NCBI GenBank assembly: GCA_963790585.1
Contig: CAWBOY010000001.1
Location: 620,001 to 684,000, forward strand
From: CAWBOY01 sp963790585
GTDB taxonomy: Bacteria > Planctomycetota > Planctomycetia > Gemmatales > Gemmataceae
DNA: 64,000 nt
Direction: 5' to 3'
In this document: piece after piece, positions 35,889-44,626 of the stretch
Layout of the letters: every line of letters starts with the position of its first letter
Position numbering within the stretch: the first letter of the stretch is position 1
Translations under genes and position numbers: made by a program
Notes under the pieces: generated by a model
The model's input: the letters and a program-made list of their open reading frames with translations, nothing else
What the model was told of the DNA's origin: nothing
Databases searched by the model: none

Positions 35889-36623
35889 ATGACATCTTCC
35901 GTGAGTAGCGAAGTCGCCCCGATGCCCTGCGTCGTTTTCGCACTTGACCGCGAATCCCGCTATTTTCGGCGCTTTTGGAAATTGGGCAAACAAGTTCCGG
36001 CCGCACCATGTCGAGCGTGTCATGCCACCCAGGCATCACGCTCGATTTTGTATTTGCAGCCTGGTTTGGGCGCTCAAGCGATGATCGCCGGCTTGCACTG
36101 GGCTCTTCAGCGTCCTCTCTCTTTCGTCCTGTTGGCCGGCTTTTCGGGTGCTCTGATTCCTGAATTGAAGGTTGGCGATCTCGTCCAGGCTTCAGAGTTC
36201 AGCGATACGATGGGCCACGTCTGGCCCGCCGCGCGACTTGATTTTCCTCCAGATATCCCGCGGGGTCGGCTTCTCACGACAGCTGGTTTGGTTGGCGAGC
36301 CGACCGACAAAAGCGATCTCGCAACTCGGCATCGGGCGGTCGCCGTCGACATGGAATCGGCCCACGCCGCTCGGCTTTGTCACGAAGCGAGGATTCCCTT
36401 CGCCTGCCTTCGGGCCATCTCCGACGATGCAACAATGCGCATTCCCAGGGAGGTGATCTCGCTATTAAAGGATGGCCGGGCGTCAGCGGTGCGACTAGTT
36501 GTGGCATTGCTTCGGCAGCCGCGTTTGATCGGTCCGTTGTGGCGATTGGGGCAGCAGACAAACCTGGCGGCTCGGCGATTGGCGGAGGGGCTGAACCAGA
36601 TATTGGGATATCCGATGAGGTGA
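35889..36623 (+). CDS. hpnG: Hopanoid-associated phosphorylase HpnG
   Basis: 244 residues, starting 3 bp after the hpnH stop. It has a nucleoside-phosphorylase fold: LLAGFSGALIPELKVGDLVQ, then the AVDMESAHAARLC motif with the substrate-binding Glu, and FACLRAISDDA. HpnG cleaves adenine from adenosylhopane to give ribosylhopane, the next step after HpnH. The reading frame is intact, unlike its two neighbours. Confidence 0.88.
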   Translation: MTSSVSSEVAPMPCVVFALDRESRYFRRFWKLGKQVPAAPCRACHATQASRSILYLQPGLGAQAMIAGLHWALQRPLSFVLLAGFSGALIPELKVGDLVQASEFSDTMGHVWPAARLDFPPDIPRGRLLTTAGLVGEPTDKSDLATRHRAVAVDMESAHAARLCHEARIPFACLRAISDDATMRIPREVISLLKDGRASAVRLVVALLRQPRLIGPLWRLGQQTNLAARRLAEGLNQILGYPMR

Positions 36624-36642
36624 CGATTTTGTCGGGTGCGGC

Positions 36643-36664
36643 CCCCCGGCAAGCCGGGGGCTAT
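36643..36664. repeat. Short hairpin CCCCCGGCAAGCCGGGGG
   Basis: It is identical to the copies at 32714 and 49240 and lies 20 bp behind the hpnG stop, where it could end the hopanoid transcript. Confidence 0.85.
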
Positions 36665-37102
36665 ATGGGGAGCGAATATGATGCCGCGATTAAGGCAGGC
36701 CGCGAAGTAACACTTTTTGATAATAACTCTTGATATGGTTGTCTCGGCACTTTAGAATGAGCCGTCGTGTTAGGAAAAAGAGGGAGAAACATACCCTCTT
36801 TAAGGACTCCGGCTTGGGCATGACGCCGGATGGCCTTTTCCGACATGTGGATCCAGCTCGTACCGGGCTGTACCGGTGCGAATCAACGCCGAACCAGTGA
36901 GCGGTGACTATTGGGAATCTGCCCCCAAAAATGGGGTTAATGTGTTCCCGAAGTTTGCTCGGTTCGGTGTTTTTGTTTCTGCCGGAACCGCCTCGTGACT
37001 GGTGTGTTTCGGCGCCCCATGGACTAGGGGTCGCTCAGTGGCATGGACGCTTCGTCCCGCAGTTGACGGTAAACGACAAGCCTCTAGCAAATCGGGGACA
37101 AG
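36665..37102. other. Intergenic region upstream of a sigma factor
   Basis: No gene is recognised in about 440 bases. AAAGAGGG (36777-36784) and CCCTCTTT (36794-36801) form a modest hairpin. The remaining sequence is the probable leader and promoter region of the sigma factor at 37103; no -35/-10 pair can be named with confidence. Confidence 0.45.
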
Positions 37103-38122
37103 ATGGCCATGAAGACCAAGCGTCGCAAGCCTGATCCAGAGATCGAGGAAGTCGTGGAGGCGATTCCAGCAGCCACCACGATCTTCTCTTCCGATCTCCT
37201 GACACCCGAAGAAGAACGCGGATTGCTCGCGGATTTTTGGGAAAAGAAAAATCAGCTTGTAGACGCTCTGACTCGCTCGTTCCATCGGCTTCGTCAATAT
37301 CGTACAGCGCGTGAACCCTGGCCGATGGCCCAGTTCATCCGCGACTACTGTCTCGAGGAAGCCCGCGCAGTCCCAGAAATCCGCCGCCTTCATGATCGTT
37401 ATGTTCATCTCAAACACCGCCTCGCTTCCGCCAACATCCGCCTCGCCGCTCACGTCGCCAAACGCTTTCGCCATCATGCACTCAGCTACGCCGATCTTCT
37501 GCAAGAGGCCGTCTGCGGCTTGATGCAGGCCATCGATCGCTTTGACGTCAGCCACGGCACTCGTTTGGCGACCTACGCGACCTGGTGGATTCGCCAGACT
37601 CTGCAAATCGCGGTAGCACGCCAGAGCCATCTCGTGAGCCTGTCACCGCACCATTTGCAAGAACTCGGTTTGCTACAGCAGGAATCGGAAGCCCTGGCTC
37701 ATGGCGGCAAGCATTTACCCAGCCCCCAGGAGTTGGCCTCGCGCACCGGCAGCAGCCTCGAACACCTGACGCATCTGCAAACCGCCACACGCACGCCAGT
37801 CTCCTTGAACGCGGTCCTCGATGATGACAGCGATTTTAAGCTGACCGAAGCGATGCCGGATAATGAAAGCTCGACGCTGCGGCAAAACTCGGAACGTCAG
37901 GAAGCGCTGTCGTTCCTTATGGAAAATCTGCGGCCCCGCGAGCGCAAGGTTCTTGACCTCCGTTTCGGTTTGACCGGCAGCGGCACGCATAGCTTGCGCC
38001 AGATCGGCCACCTGCTCCGGATCAGCAAGGAGCGCATGCGCCAGATTCAGAATCGCGCCCTGGAAAAATTGCGATCTTCCGCTGAACGAGTTGGTTGGGA
38101 GCCCAGTTTGCTGCTTGGTTGA
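37103..38122 (+). CDS. RNA polymerase sigma-70 factor, RpoD-like
   Basis: 339 residues; GGGGACAAG precedes the ATG. Region 2 is clear (LSYADLLQEAVCGLMQAIDRF, LATYATWWIRQTLQIAVARQ), region 3 follows (PSPQELASRTGSSLEHL), and region 4 ends the protein (RPRERKVLDLRFGLTGSG, SLRQIGHLLRISKERMRQIQ). Region 1.1 of housekeeping RpoD is absent and the N-terminus is short, so it is a primary-like alternative sigma factor. Region 2.4 (TYATWWIRQ) is nearly canonical, suggesting recognition of ordinary -10 boxes. It stands alone between the hopanoid operon and a membrane protein. Confidence 0.9.
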   Translation: MAMKTKRRKPDPEIEEVVEAIPAATTIFSSDLLTPEEERGLLADFWEKKNQLVDALTRSFHRLRQYRTAREPWPMAQFIRDYCLEEARAVPEIRRLHDRYVHLKHRLASANIRLAAHVAKRFRHHALSYADLLQEAVCGLMQAIDRFDVSHGTRLATYATWWIRQTLQIAVARQSHLVSLSPHHLQELGLLQQESEALAHGGKHLPSPQELASRTGSSLEHLTHLQTATRTPVSLNAVLDDDSDFKLTEAMPDNESSTLRQNSERQEALSFLMENLRPRERKVLDLRFGLTGSGTHSLRQIGHLLRISKERMRQIQNRALEKLRSSAERVGWEPSLLLG

Positions 38123-38145
38123 GAAAATTGTCGGTTTGAACCATT

Positions 38146-38215
38146 CGTTTAGCCGCGAGCCGATAGGCGAGCGCTGTCTTAAAACAGCGCTCGCCTATCG
38201 GCTCGCGGCTAAACG
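38146..38215. repeat. Perfect 32-bp-arm hairpin (TTTAGCCGCG type)
   Basis: CGTTTAGCCGCGAGCCGATA... at 38146-38177 pairs without mismatch with 38184-38215 around CTTAAA. It is the same family as 10714-10791. It lies between convergent genes (sigma factor and membrane protein). Confidence 0.9.
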
Positions 38216-38233
38216 GTTATTCATAGCGCTCCT

Positions 38234-38899
38234 CTAAGCCGCCGCTCCTCCACCTCGTAACCACGGCTCCAGCAAATACGTCACATACAGTGACAACCCG
38301 CATAAAAAGCGCACGCCGGCCTGCATCGAGACCCACCATAGCGCCGAATTCAAGAGTTTGCTCACATCGACCAAAGCCTTGCGGACCTCGGCATGCACGA
38401 TCTTGCGCGGATTGATGAACCCGAGTGAAAAGACGCGAACAACAGGCGCTGTCCACGAGCGCAGCCAAAACTCCGCTTGGTCAAAATACCCTTCCAGCAG
38501 CTTGCGATCAATCTCGACGACTTGAAACACCGTGACGAAGTCGATGGCCACCATCAAGCCGGCAAGGCTCAGAACCACCGGGAGAGCGAGCCACATCTCC
38601 GCGAGGGCACGACCTGTCAGCGTCTGTTCCGCCGAGGGCCAAATCAGTGAACTTGCCAGCCAATTGATCAGGATCAAACTGAGCGATAGAACGAAGGGCA
38701 GTATCGTTTCCCAGCTGAGAAAGATGCCTTGATGGGTGCGAATCAATCGAAATAGATGCGGCCACCGGCCCGATGCGGCCCTGACAAGCTGAATAACGGT
38801 GAGATATTGGCGAATCCGAAGAAGAATGCTGAGAACGAACATCAGGGCCAAATAAAGGCCGAACATGCTGATAAGATGCAGATCGAGCAGCCATGACAT
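38234..38899 (-). CDS. Hypothetical integral membrane protein
   Basis: 221 residues with about four helices: ISMFGLYLALMFVLSILL, ILPFVLSLSLILINWLASSLI, MWLALPVVLSLAGLMVAIDF and a weaker one near FLCGLSLYVTYLLEPWL. A cytoplasmic loop has RLIRTHQGIFLSWE; the region FINPRKIVHAEVRKALVDVSKLLNS is amphipathic. It ends GGGAAA. It lies downstream of the Feo cluster on the same strand but 32 bp apart, so it may be part of that transcript. No family name is known to me. Confidence 0.7.
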   Translation of the reverse strand: MSWLLDLHLISMFGLYLALMFVLSILLRIRQYLTVIQLVRAASGRWPHLFRLIRTHQGIFLSWETILPFVLSLSLILINWLASSLIWPSAEQTLTGRALAEMWLALPVVLSLAGLMVAIDFVTVFQVVEIDRKLLEGYFDQAEFWLRSWTAPVVRVFSLGFINPRKIVHAEVRKALVDVSKLLNSALWWVSMQAGVRFLCGLSLYVTYLLEPWLRGGGAAA

Positions 38900-38931
38900 G
38901 GGCGGGAATCCTTGCCAAAGAAACGATTTTT

Positions 38932-39159
38932 TCAGCCCATCGAGCCGTTCCGCAGGCGTAATCGTTGTGTCAACTCATTAATAGAAATTAGCGGCGCTTC
39001 CGTGATCTTATTTTTTGAGGTTACTTTGGAAGAGCAACGTCCACTACCGCAACTGCCGCAGCCGCCGCCATTGCCGCTCCAGGTGAGCCAGGTTCGGCGA
39101 CTCAGATAGGCAAAGGATGCACCCAAGCAGATCAGGACGAGAAAATACTGGAATATCAT
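38932..39159 (-). CDS. FeoB-associated Cys-rich membrane protein
   Basis: 75 residues: one N-terminal helix (FQYFLVLICLGASFAYLSRR) then GNGGGCGSCGSGRCSS with three cysteines. This matches the FeoB-associated family, encoded directly after feoB in many bacteria and thought to assist ferrous iron transfer or complex assembly. It begins 19 bp after the feoB stop. Confidence 0.8.
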   Translation of the reverse strand: MIFQYFLVLICLGASFAYLSRRTWLTWSGNGGGCGSCGSGRCSSKVTSKNKITEAPLISINELTQRLRLRNGSMG

Positions 39160-39178
39160 CGTGTGCCCCTTCGTTCGC

Positions 39179-41420
39179 TCAAAGAAAGAGCCGGCCGATC
39201 TGGTATGTCGCTAACGCGCCGAGGTAGGCCAGAACCGTCATGTAGACGAAGGTAAATACCGGCCAACCCCAGGAGCGTGTTTCACGGCCGATCACTGCCA
39301 GCGTCGAAGCGCACTGGCAACAGAGCGCGAAAAAGACCATGAGCGACAGAGCGACCGGCACGCTGAAGACCGGTTTTCCAGCGTTCGGCCCCGATTCCCA
39401 GCGGGCCTCGCGCAGCGCTCGGGGCAAGTCGTGGGTCGACAGATCGGCGCTGTCACGGATCTCATCCGGGTCGACGGGACCGACTTGATACAGAATTCCG
39501 AGCGTACCGACGACGACCTCCCGGGCGGGGAAACTGGCCAGCGCCGCCACGCCTATGCGCCAATCCCAACCGAGAGGCCGGACCGCGGGCTCGATGAATC
39601 GGCCTGCCTGCCCCAAAAAACTCTGACGGCTCTGATCGAGACGAAGTTGATTCAGCTTGTCGACATTCGCTTTGACGTTGTCTTCTTCGGCCTTAGTATC
39701 CTTGTTTTCCTTGATCCACTTGTTCAAAACGTCGATCCGTTCATCGTAGCTAGGACCACCGTCCGGATGGCCTGACGGGAAGTAGAGCAGAGCCCAAACA
39801 ACGACCATCGAGGCCAAGATAAGCGTTCCCGCCCGGGCCAGAAACGCCCAACCGGCGTCGAACATACGCCGCAAAACCAATTTCAGCGACGGCTGCTTGT
39901 ACGCGGGCATCTCCATGAGGAAGACGGGCGTTTCGCCACGCAGAACGGTGCGCTTCAGGATGAGTGCAATTACGGGGGCAAGGATCAGGCCCAAGGAATA
40001 CATGGCAAACATGACCAAACCCGGAAGCCACCAGGGGTATCCGGTCGTGAGAAACGCGGCGATCAGCAAGATGTAAACCGGCAGGCGGGCCGAGCAGCTC
40101 ATGAGCGGGGCGACGAGAATCGTCGTCAGCCGATCCCGCCGTTCTTCGATGACGCGTGCTGACATAATCCCCGGCACAGCGCAGGCCATCGACGACAGGA
40201 GAGGAATGAAAGACTTACCGCTGAGGCCACAGCGCGACATGAGACGATCCATCAGAAACGCCGCCCGGGCCATGTAGCCACAATCTTCAAGGACCGCGAT
40301 GAAGGCGAACAGGATCAGAATCTGCGGCAGGAATACCAAAACGCTTCCGACACCGCCGAGCACGCCATCGACGATTAAACTGCGGAACGGTCCGGCGGGC
40401 ATTACATCCGTCAGAACATCGGCGACTTTATCCTTGCCATCGCTGATCCACTTCATAATCGGGCGCGCCCGTGAAGATCGATTGAAAGAGCAGGAACATG
40501 ACGACCAGGAAGACGAGCGTGCCCCAGACGCGATGGGTCAAGATTTTATCAAGCCGATCCGTCCAGGTAACTGGCCGGTGAGCCGGCCTTTCTATACAGC
40601 CGGCGACAGCATCGCGGATCCATGAATACCGCGTTCGCGCTTCCACCGCGGGAATTGGGCAGCCCGACGCGATCAGCCGCGCTCGAGCCTCCAAGACGCG
40701 CTCTTTGACGTCGGGACTACGGTGGCTCAGGAGTCGTTGTTCCGTCCAACCGCCAACATCGAGCAGCAGCCGCCGAACCAGATAATCGGGCACCTCCGCG
40801 CCCAACAGGGGCCGCAACGCGGCAACTTCACGCTCGAACGGCTCAGGAAATACCGGCCGCCTGGGAATGGCACCAACCTCCGCCGCTCGCGCGATCGCCT
40901 CGCGGAGCTGATCGAGGTTCTTGCCTTTATTGGCCTGAATCGCGACGACCGGAAGGCCCAGCTGCTTGGCAAGACGTTCCCGGTCGACATGAAGCCCCTG
41001 ACCTTCGGCCACGTCGATCATGTTAAGGGCGAGGACGACCGGGACGCCTAATTCGAGAGCCTGGGTCGTCAGATAGAGATTGCGTTCGAGGTTCGACGCA
41101 TCGACTATGGAAACGACCACGTCCGGCCGAGGCTCACCCGCTTGTTGGCCCAATATCACGTCGACCGCGACCATCTCATCGGGGCTGCGCGGCGCGAGAC
41201 TATACGTTCCCGGCAAATCGATAAGATCAAATGGCTGACCCGCGCAGGTCATTTGACCTTTCTTGGTTTCGACGGTCACGCCCGGATAATTCCCCACGCG
41301 CTGGCGGAGACCTGAGAGAGCATTGAAGAGCGTAGTCTTGCCGGTATTTGGGTTGCCGACCAGAGCGGCGGTCAGACGCCGGGGGGTAGATGTCATGGCC
41401 CGTCGGGGTGAGAGTTTCAA
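39179..41420 (-). CDS. feoB: Ferrous iron transporter FeoB, frameshifted
   Basis: The N-terminal G domain is in 40428-41420: G1 VGNPNTGKTTLFNALSG, G3 IDLPGTYSL, G4 VLALNMIDV. The membrane part is in 39179-40456 with gate-like segments (FIPLLSSMACAVPGIMSARV) and the closing helices (FFALCCQCASTLAVIGRET). The frames overlap and one slip near 40440-40455 explains both: PDYEV then WISDGKDKVADVL. Joined, it has about 745 residues, normal for FeoB. It imports Fe(II) powered or gated by GTP. Its ATG overlaps the feoA stop as ATGA. Confidence 0.92.
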
Positions 41421-41656
41421 AGTGCGGGCGGATGGAGATCGATCTGGACTAAAGCCGCTTCATGGCAGCGGAGGCTGAGTCGGTAGTCACGGAGACGAAT
41501 TTCGAGAGGGTCGCCCATGGGGGCAAAAGCAACCAATTCAACCTCTTCCCCCTCGAACAAACCCATCTCCATCAGTCGCTGCACCGCGGCGCCTTGGCCG
41601 GTGAAGGAAGCCACACGGCCTGACTGACCCGGTCGCAGTTTATCGAGTGACGGCAT
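41417..41656 (-). CDS. feoA: Ferrous iron transport protein FeoA
   Basis: 79 residues of SH3-like fold: LRPGQSGRVASFTG, VQRLMEMGLFEGEEVELVAFAPMGDPLEIRL and the closing LSLRCHEAALVQID. It is a cytosolic partner that binds the FeoB G domain. The four-base overlap with feoB and 16-bp gap to the second FeoA gene show an operon. Confidence 0.9.
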   Translation of the reverse strand: MPSLDKLRPGQSGRVASFTGQGAAVQRLMEMGLFEGEEVELVAFAPMGDPLEIRLRDYRLSLRCHEAALVQIDLHPPAL

Positions 41657-41672
41657 GGGTAGACCTGACCGG

Positions 41673-41912
41673 TTAATTCGAGGTCGGCCGGACCATGATT
41701 TTCATGGCACACTCGCCGCGCAAAGACAGCCGCGAGCCGCCGACCTGAAACAGGCACGGACAGCCCCCTTGCAGCATCTGCAGACGACAGCCAACTCGTA
41801 CTCCCATTTCGGCCATACGGCAAACCCAGCTGGGCTCACCAGTGATCTCCGCGATGTCCGCAAACTCGCCCGGTCGCAGGAATTCTAGTGGCAAGATCGC
41901 ATCCGTTGGCAC
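41673..41912 (-). CDS. Second FeoA-domain protein
   Basis: 79 residues: LEFLRPGEFADIAEITGE, CRMAEMGVRVGCRLQMLQGGCPCLFQVGGSRLSLRGE. It is clearly FeoA-like but with a Cys pair (GGCPC) not usual in FeoA. Two FeoA genes before feoB occur in several phyla. It is the first gene of the cluster on this strand. Confidence 0.85.
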   Translation of the reverse strand: MPTDAILPLEFLRPGEFADIAEITGEPSWVCRMAEMGVRVGCRLQMLQGGCPCLFQVGGSRLSLRGECAMKIMVRPTSN

Positions 41913-42001
41913 GGTTGCCCTCGATTCGGCGGGATACCTAGCAGCTTGTTGAGACTGGATCTCAATAGCAGTTTATTCCACGGAAGTGCCTTAGTCAAGG
42001 G

Positions 42002-42058
42002 CTCACCGGCCCCAAGCGCGGGCTCGTGTCGCCAAAGCCCGCCGCTTGGGGTTGGTGA
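42002..42058. repeat. Palindromic repeat (CACCGGCCCCAAGCG type)
   Basis: CTCACCGGCCCCAAGCG at the left pairs with CGCTTGGGGTTGGTGA at the right (two mismatches), and CGGGCT pairs with AGCCCG inside. It lies between the feo cluster and the response regulator. Confidence 0.75.
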
Positions 42059-42121
42059 ACTAGCGCAATAATCGAAAGGATTGTGGCGCGCCAAGAAGAA
42101 TGGATGAAGACGGCGTGAATC

Positions 42122-42520
42122 TCACGCCTGAGAGGCGACGATGGTTACCGTATCAAAGATGGCTTGGAGGAGGGCTTGCGATTGAACGGGCTTGGTCAGG
42201 TAGCCGTCCATGCCGGCTTCGAGGCAACGATGGCCGTCGATATGAATCGGATTGGCCGTCAGCGCTAATATCGGCAGATGACGCGGCGTACCGTGTTCTC
42301 GGGCGCGAATCGTAGCCGTCGTTTCAATGCCGTCCATGATGGGCATTTCGAGGTCCATCAACGCCAGGTCGAACTGCTGAGTTTCGAGAATATCGAGCGC
42401 AACCTTGCCGTTTTCCGCGATGACGACAGAATGACCATGCTTTTCGAGCATTCCTTCGGCGACTTTTTGGTTGATCGGATTATCTTCGACGAGCAATATA
42501 CGTAAGCGGTCGCTGAACAT
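42122..42520 (-). CDS. Single-domain response regulator
   Basis: 132 residues from ATG 42520. CheY fold: RILLVEDNPINQKVAEGML with the acidic pair, phospho-acceptor Asp in FDLALMDLEMPIMDG (about residue 55), Thr in ILALTANPI and Lys in DGYLTKPV. It has no output domain, so it signals by protein contact. The NPINQKVAEGMLEKHGH start is typical of receiver domains cut from hybrid histidine kinases. No kinase gene is adjacent. A longer frame from 42622 lacks receiver-like sequence upstream. Confidence 0.9.
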   Translation of the reverse strand: MFSDRLRILLVEDNPINQKVAEGMLEKHGHSVVIAENGKVALDILETQQFDLALMDLEMPIMDGIETTATIRAREHGTPRHLPILALTANPIHIDGHRCLEAGMDGYLTKPVQSQALLQAIFDTVTIVASQA

Positions 42521-42770
42521 GATTAACCTCTTCGGTCCGGACGACAGGGCGAGCTGGCGGGTGGACTGAATAGCATGACCAGCTATTATAGCACAATCTC
42601 GACTGCTAGGCCAGTTCATCACGTAGGACCCTCCTAATTTATCCTCTTTCCCTCTTCTTCGTAAAAGGAAAGAGAAGATTGCGGTCGTGATTACGATTGA
42701 CCAGCGGCGCCTTGTAAACTTATAGTTGATGGTAGATTAGAATTTGATGATCTAACCGGAGATTCGACTC

Positions 42771-43028
42771 GTGCGTAGCATCAAAAAGAAACCGGAACAG
42801 ACGGAGCTGCTGGGATTCCTGGGCGTCGCTCTGGATAATCAGGACGATCATCAACGGTTGACGAAGGCCGAAAACTTTCTGCTCGTCGGCGGCTCGTCCG
42901 AGACGCACGAGCAAATGCAAGAGACCGCTCTCCGCTTCAATGAAAAGCTGCGCGCCAAAGGCAAACCCCTTGCCGAGACATCGCTTCAAGAGGCGATGGA
43001 TATCTTGCGCGAGGTGATCGATCGTTAG
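42771..43028 (+). CDS. Small hypothetical protein
   Basis: 85 residues from GTG 42771 with GGAG nine bases upstream. It is charged and helical (MQETALRFNEKLRAKGKPLAE, SLQEAMDILREVIDR), with no Cys or membrane segment. An antisense frame at 42720-42989 is a shadow. No family was recognised. Confidence 0.6.
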   Translation: MRSIKKKPEQTELLGFLGVALDNQDDHQRLTKAENFLLVGGSSETHEQMQETALRFNEKLRAKGKPLAETSLQEAMDILREVIDR

Positions 43029-43043
43029 GAGGTCGCCGGCTAC

Positions 43044-43168
43044 GATCGTGGCGGCACGTTTTCAACGTGCCGATGCTGCGTCGCCCTTTTGGAGACCTGA
43101 CTTTTTTAGTTAGGCCTATCCCTGGCCTTTGTCGCTCACGGCACGTTGGAAACGTGCCGCCACAATCT
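43044..43168. repeat. Inverted repeat (GGCACGTTTTCAACGTGCC type)
   Basis: GTGGCGGCACGTTTTCAACG at 43050 onward is mirrored by GTTGGAAACGTGCCGCCAC at 43145-43163. Each arm is itself a hairpin (GGCACGTT/AACGTGCC). A smaller palindrome, AGGGGACAGTCCCCT, follows at 43170. It is upstream of the ECF sigma gene. Confidence 0.8.
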
Positions 43169-43269
43169 AAGGGGACAGTCCCCTAGCTGCCGCCTCGTGT
43201 GAAAGCCCTGTGAAACTTCCTGACTCTCTTCTGAGTAATCCCTCCTAGACGTTTACCCGAGCTGTTGTC

Positions 43270-43857
43270 GTGCCCGAAGAGGATGCTATTCTCGTTCGGG
43301 CCTGTCTCCGAGGGGACAATCAAGCGATCCGCGCGTTAGTGGAGCGTTTTCAATCGGAAGTGTTTGGTCTCTGCCTTCGATTGCTCCATCATCGCCACGA
43401 CGCGGAAGACGTATCGCAAGAAGTCTTTTTGCGAGTCTTTCGCAGCCTGACCCGATGGGACTCGACGAGACCGCTGCGACCCTGGATCCTTGGCATTACA
43501 ATTAATCGTTGCCGAACCTGGCTTACTCAACGCGCTCGGCGTCCCGAATTGGTCGATTACTTACAAGAGACCGTTGCCGGAGCAGAGGCGGACGATTCGA
43601 TCGAGCTACTTGGCGAGATCCGTGATGCTCTCGCAGAGGTACGGGACGATTACCGCACTGTTTTCGTCTTGTTTCATGAGCAAGGTCAGCCGTATGAGGT
43701 GATCGCGCAGGCTTTGGGCCGACCGGTCGGCACGATCAAGACCTGGTTGCATCGTGCCCGTCTGGAAATCCTTGATCGCCTGCGCCGCCGAGGCATGGTT
43801 GGCGACGAGGACACAGCAGCTGACGAACCTCGCCCTCCAAAAGGAAAAGAGTCATGA
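43270..43857 (+). CDS. ECF RNA polymerase sigma factor
   Basis: 195 residues from GTG 43270. Region 2: VFGLCLRLLHHRHDAEDVSQEVFLRVFRSL and RPWILGITINRCRTWL. Region 4: VRDDYRTVFVLFHEQGQPYEVIAQALGRPVGTIKTWLHRAR. It resembles RpoE-type group ECFs held by a membrane anti-sigma factor. The stop overlaps the next gene's start as ATGA, so the two are translationally coupled. Confidence 0.92.
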   Translation: MPEEDAILVRACLRGDNQAIRALVERFQSEVFGLCLRLLHHRHDAEDVSQEVFLRVFRSLTRWDSTRPLRPWILGITINRCRTWLTQRARRPELVDYLQETVAGAEADDSIELLGEIRDALAEVRDDYRTVFVLFHEQGQPYEVIAQALGRPVGTIKTWLHRARLEILDRLRRRGMVGDEDTAADEPRPPKGKES

Positions 43858-44501
43858 CCTGTTCGGAGTGCATCGACCTGTTGCAACGACGGCTCGACGG
43901 CGACGAAACCGCTGCCGGCGACCCGGTTGTTGCAGCGCATCTCCAGACATGCGTCGAATGCAGGACTCGGTATGCGTTGGCTCGTCGAATCGAAAAGGCT
44001 TTGGAGCGACAGCAAAGGTCATTGCCTCCGCTCGACTTCGCGCCTCGAATGACTGCCAATCTTCTAGCGGATCGCCGTCGTCGGCAGCGTCGCCGTTGGT
44101 TGGGCGATGTGGGGCGAGCCGTCGCGGCTGGCTTGCTGGTTTCGCTTGGCCTGCGACTCGCCTTTGTAAGTCCAGTGATACCAGACAAATCACCGACGGT
44201 AGCTGCAGACACTTCAGCAAATTCGATCAAGCTCCAGGATTCGGTCGCGCAAGCCCGGTCGGCAATGGCGAACATGACGAGTCGTGCCGCCGATGAGACA
44301 GTCGGTCCGACGCGGCAGTTGTTGGCCAGCATCGTGAGACCGGAATGGCGCGACCTACCGCCGATGGATCAACCGGCCCGTTCTCTCCAAGAAGTTGGAC
44401 AAGGCGTCTCGTCTGGCTTTGAGCCAATGGCGACATCGGCACACCGGGCATTTGACATGCTGGTCCACAATTTGACTCCCGGTGACGCGGACGCGAGGTG
44501 A
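43854..44501 (+). CDS. Membrane anti-sigma factor with zinc-binding ZAS motif
   Basis: 215 residues. The N-terminus has MTCSECIDLLQRRLDGDET and HLQTCVEC, giving the H-x3-C-x2-C of the ZAS fold that clamps ECF sigma factors. One membrane helix follows (VGRAVAAGLLVSLGLRLAFV, about residues 82-101), and the rest is extracytoplasmic. The four-base overlap with the ECF gene supports partner status. Confidence 0.88.
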   Translation: MTCSECIDLLQRRLDGDETAAGDPVVAAHLQTCVECRTRYALARRIEKALERQQRSLPPLDFAPRMTANLLADRRRRQRRRWLGDVGRAVAAGLLVSLGLRLAFVSPVIPDKSPTVAADTSANSIKLQDSVAQARSAMANMTSRAADETVGPTRQLLASIVRPEWRDLPPMDQPARSLQEVGQGVSSGFEPMATSAHRAFDMLVHNLTPGDADAR

Positions 44502-44506
44502 GCGAA

Positions 44507-44582
44507 CCGAGCCTGAAGCGTCAGCGAAGAGCCTTTGTATTTCAGAAATCAACTTGCTCTTCGCTGACGCTTCAGGCTCGGT
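44507..44582. repeat. Perfect 26-bp-arm hairpin (CCGAGCCTGAAGCGTCAGCG type)
   Basis: The left arm at 44507-44532 and the right arm at 44557-44582 are exact complements around an AT-rich loop. It begins five bases after the anti-sigma stop and may terminate that transcript. Confidence 0.9.
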
Positions 44583-44626
44583 AATGGTTGGTGGAAACGT
44601 GAACTATTGCTGAGGTCATCCTTACC

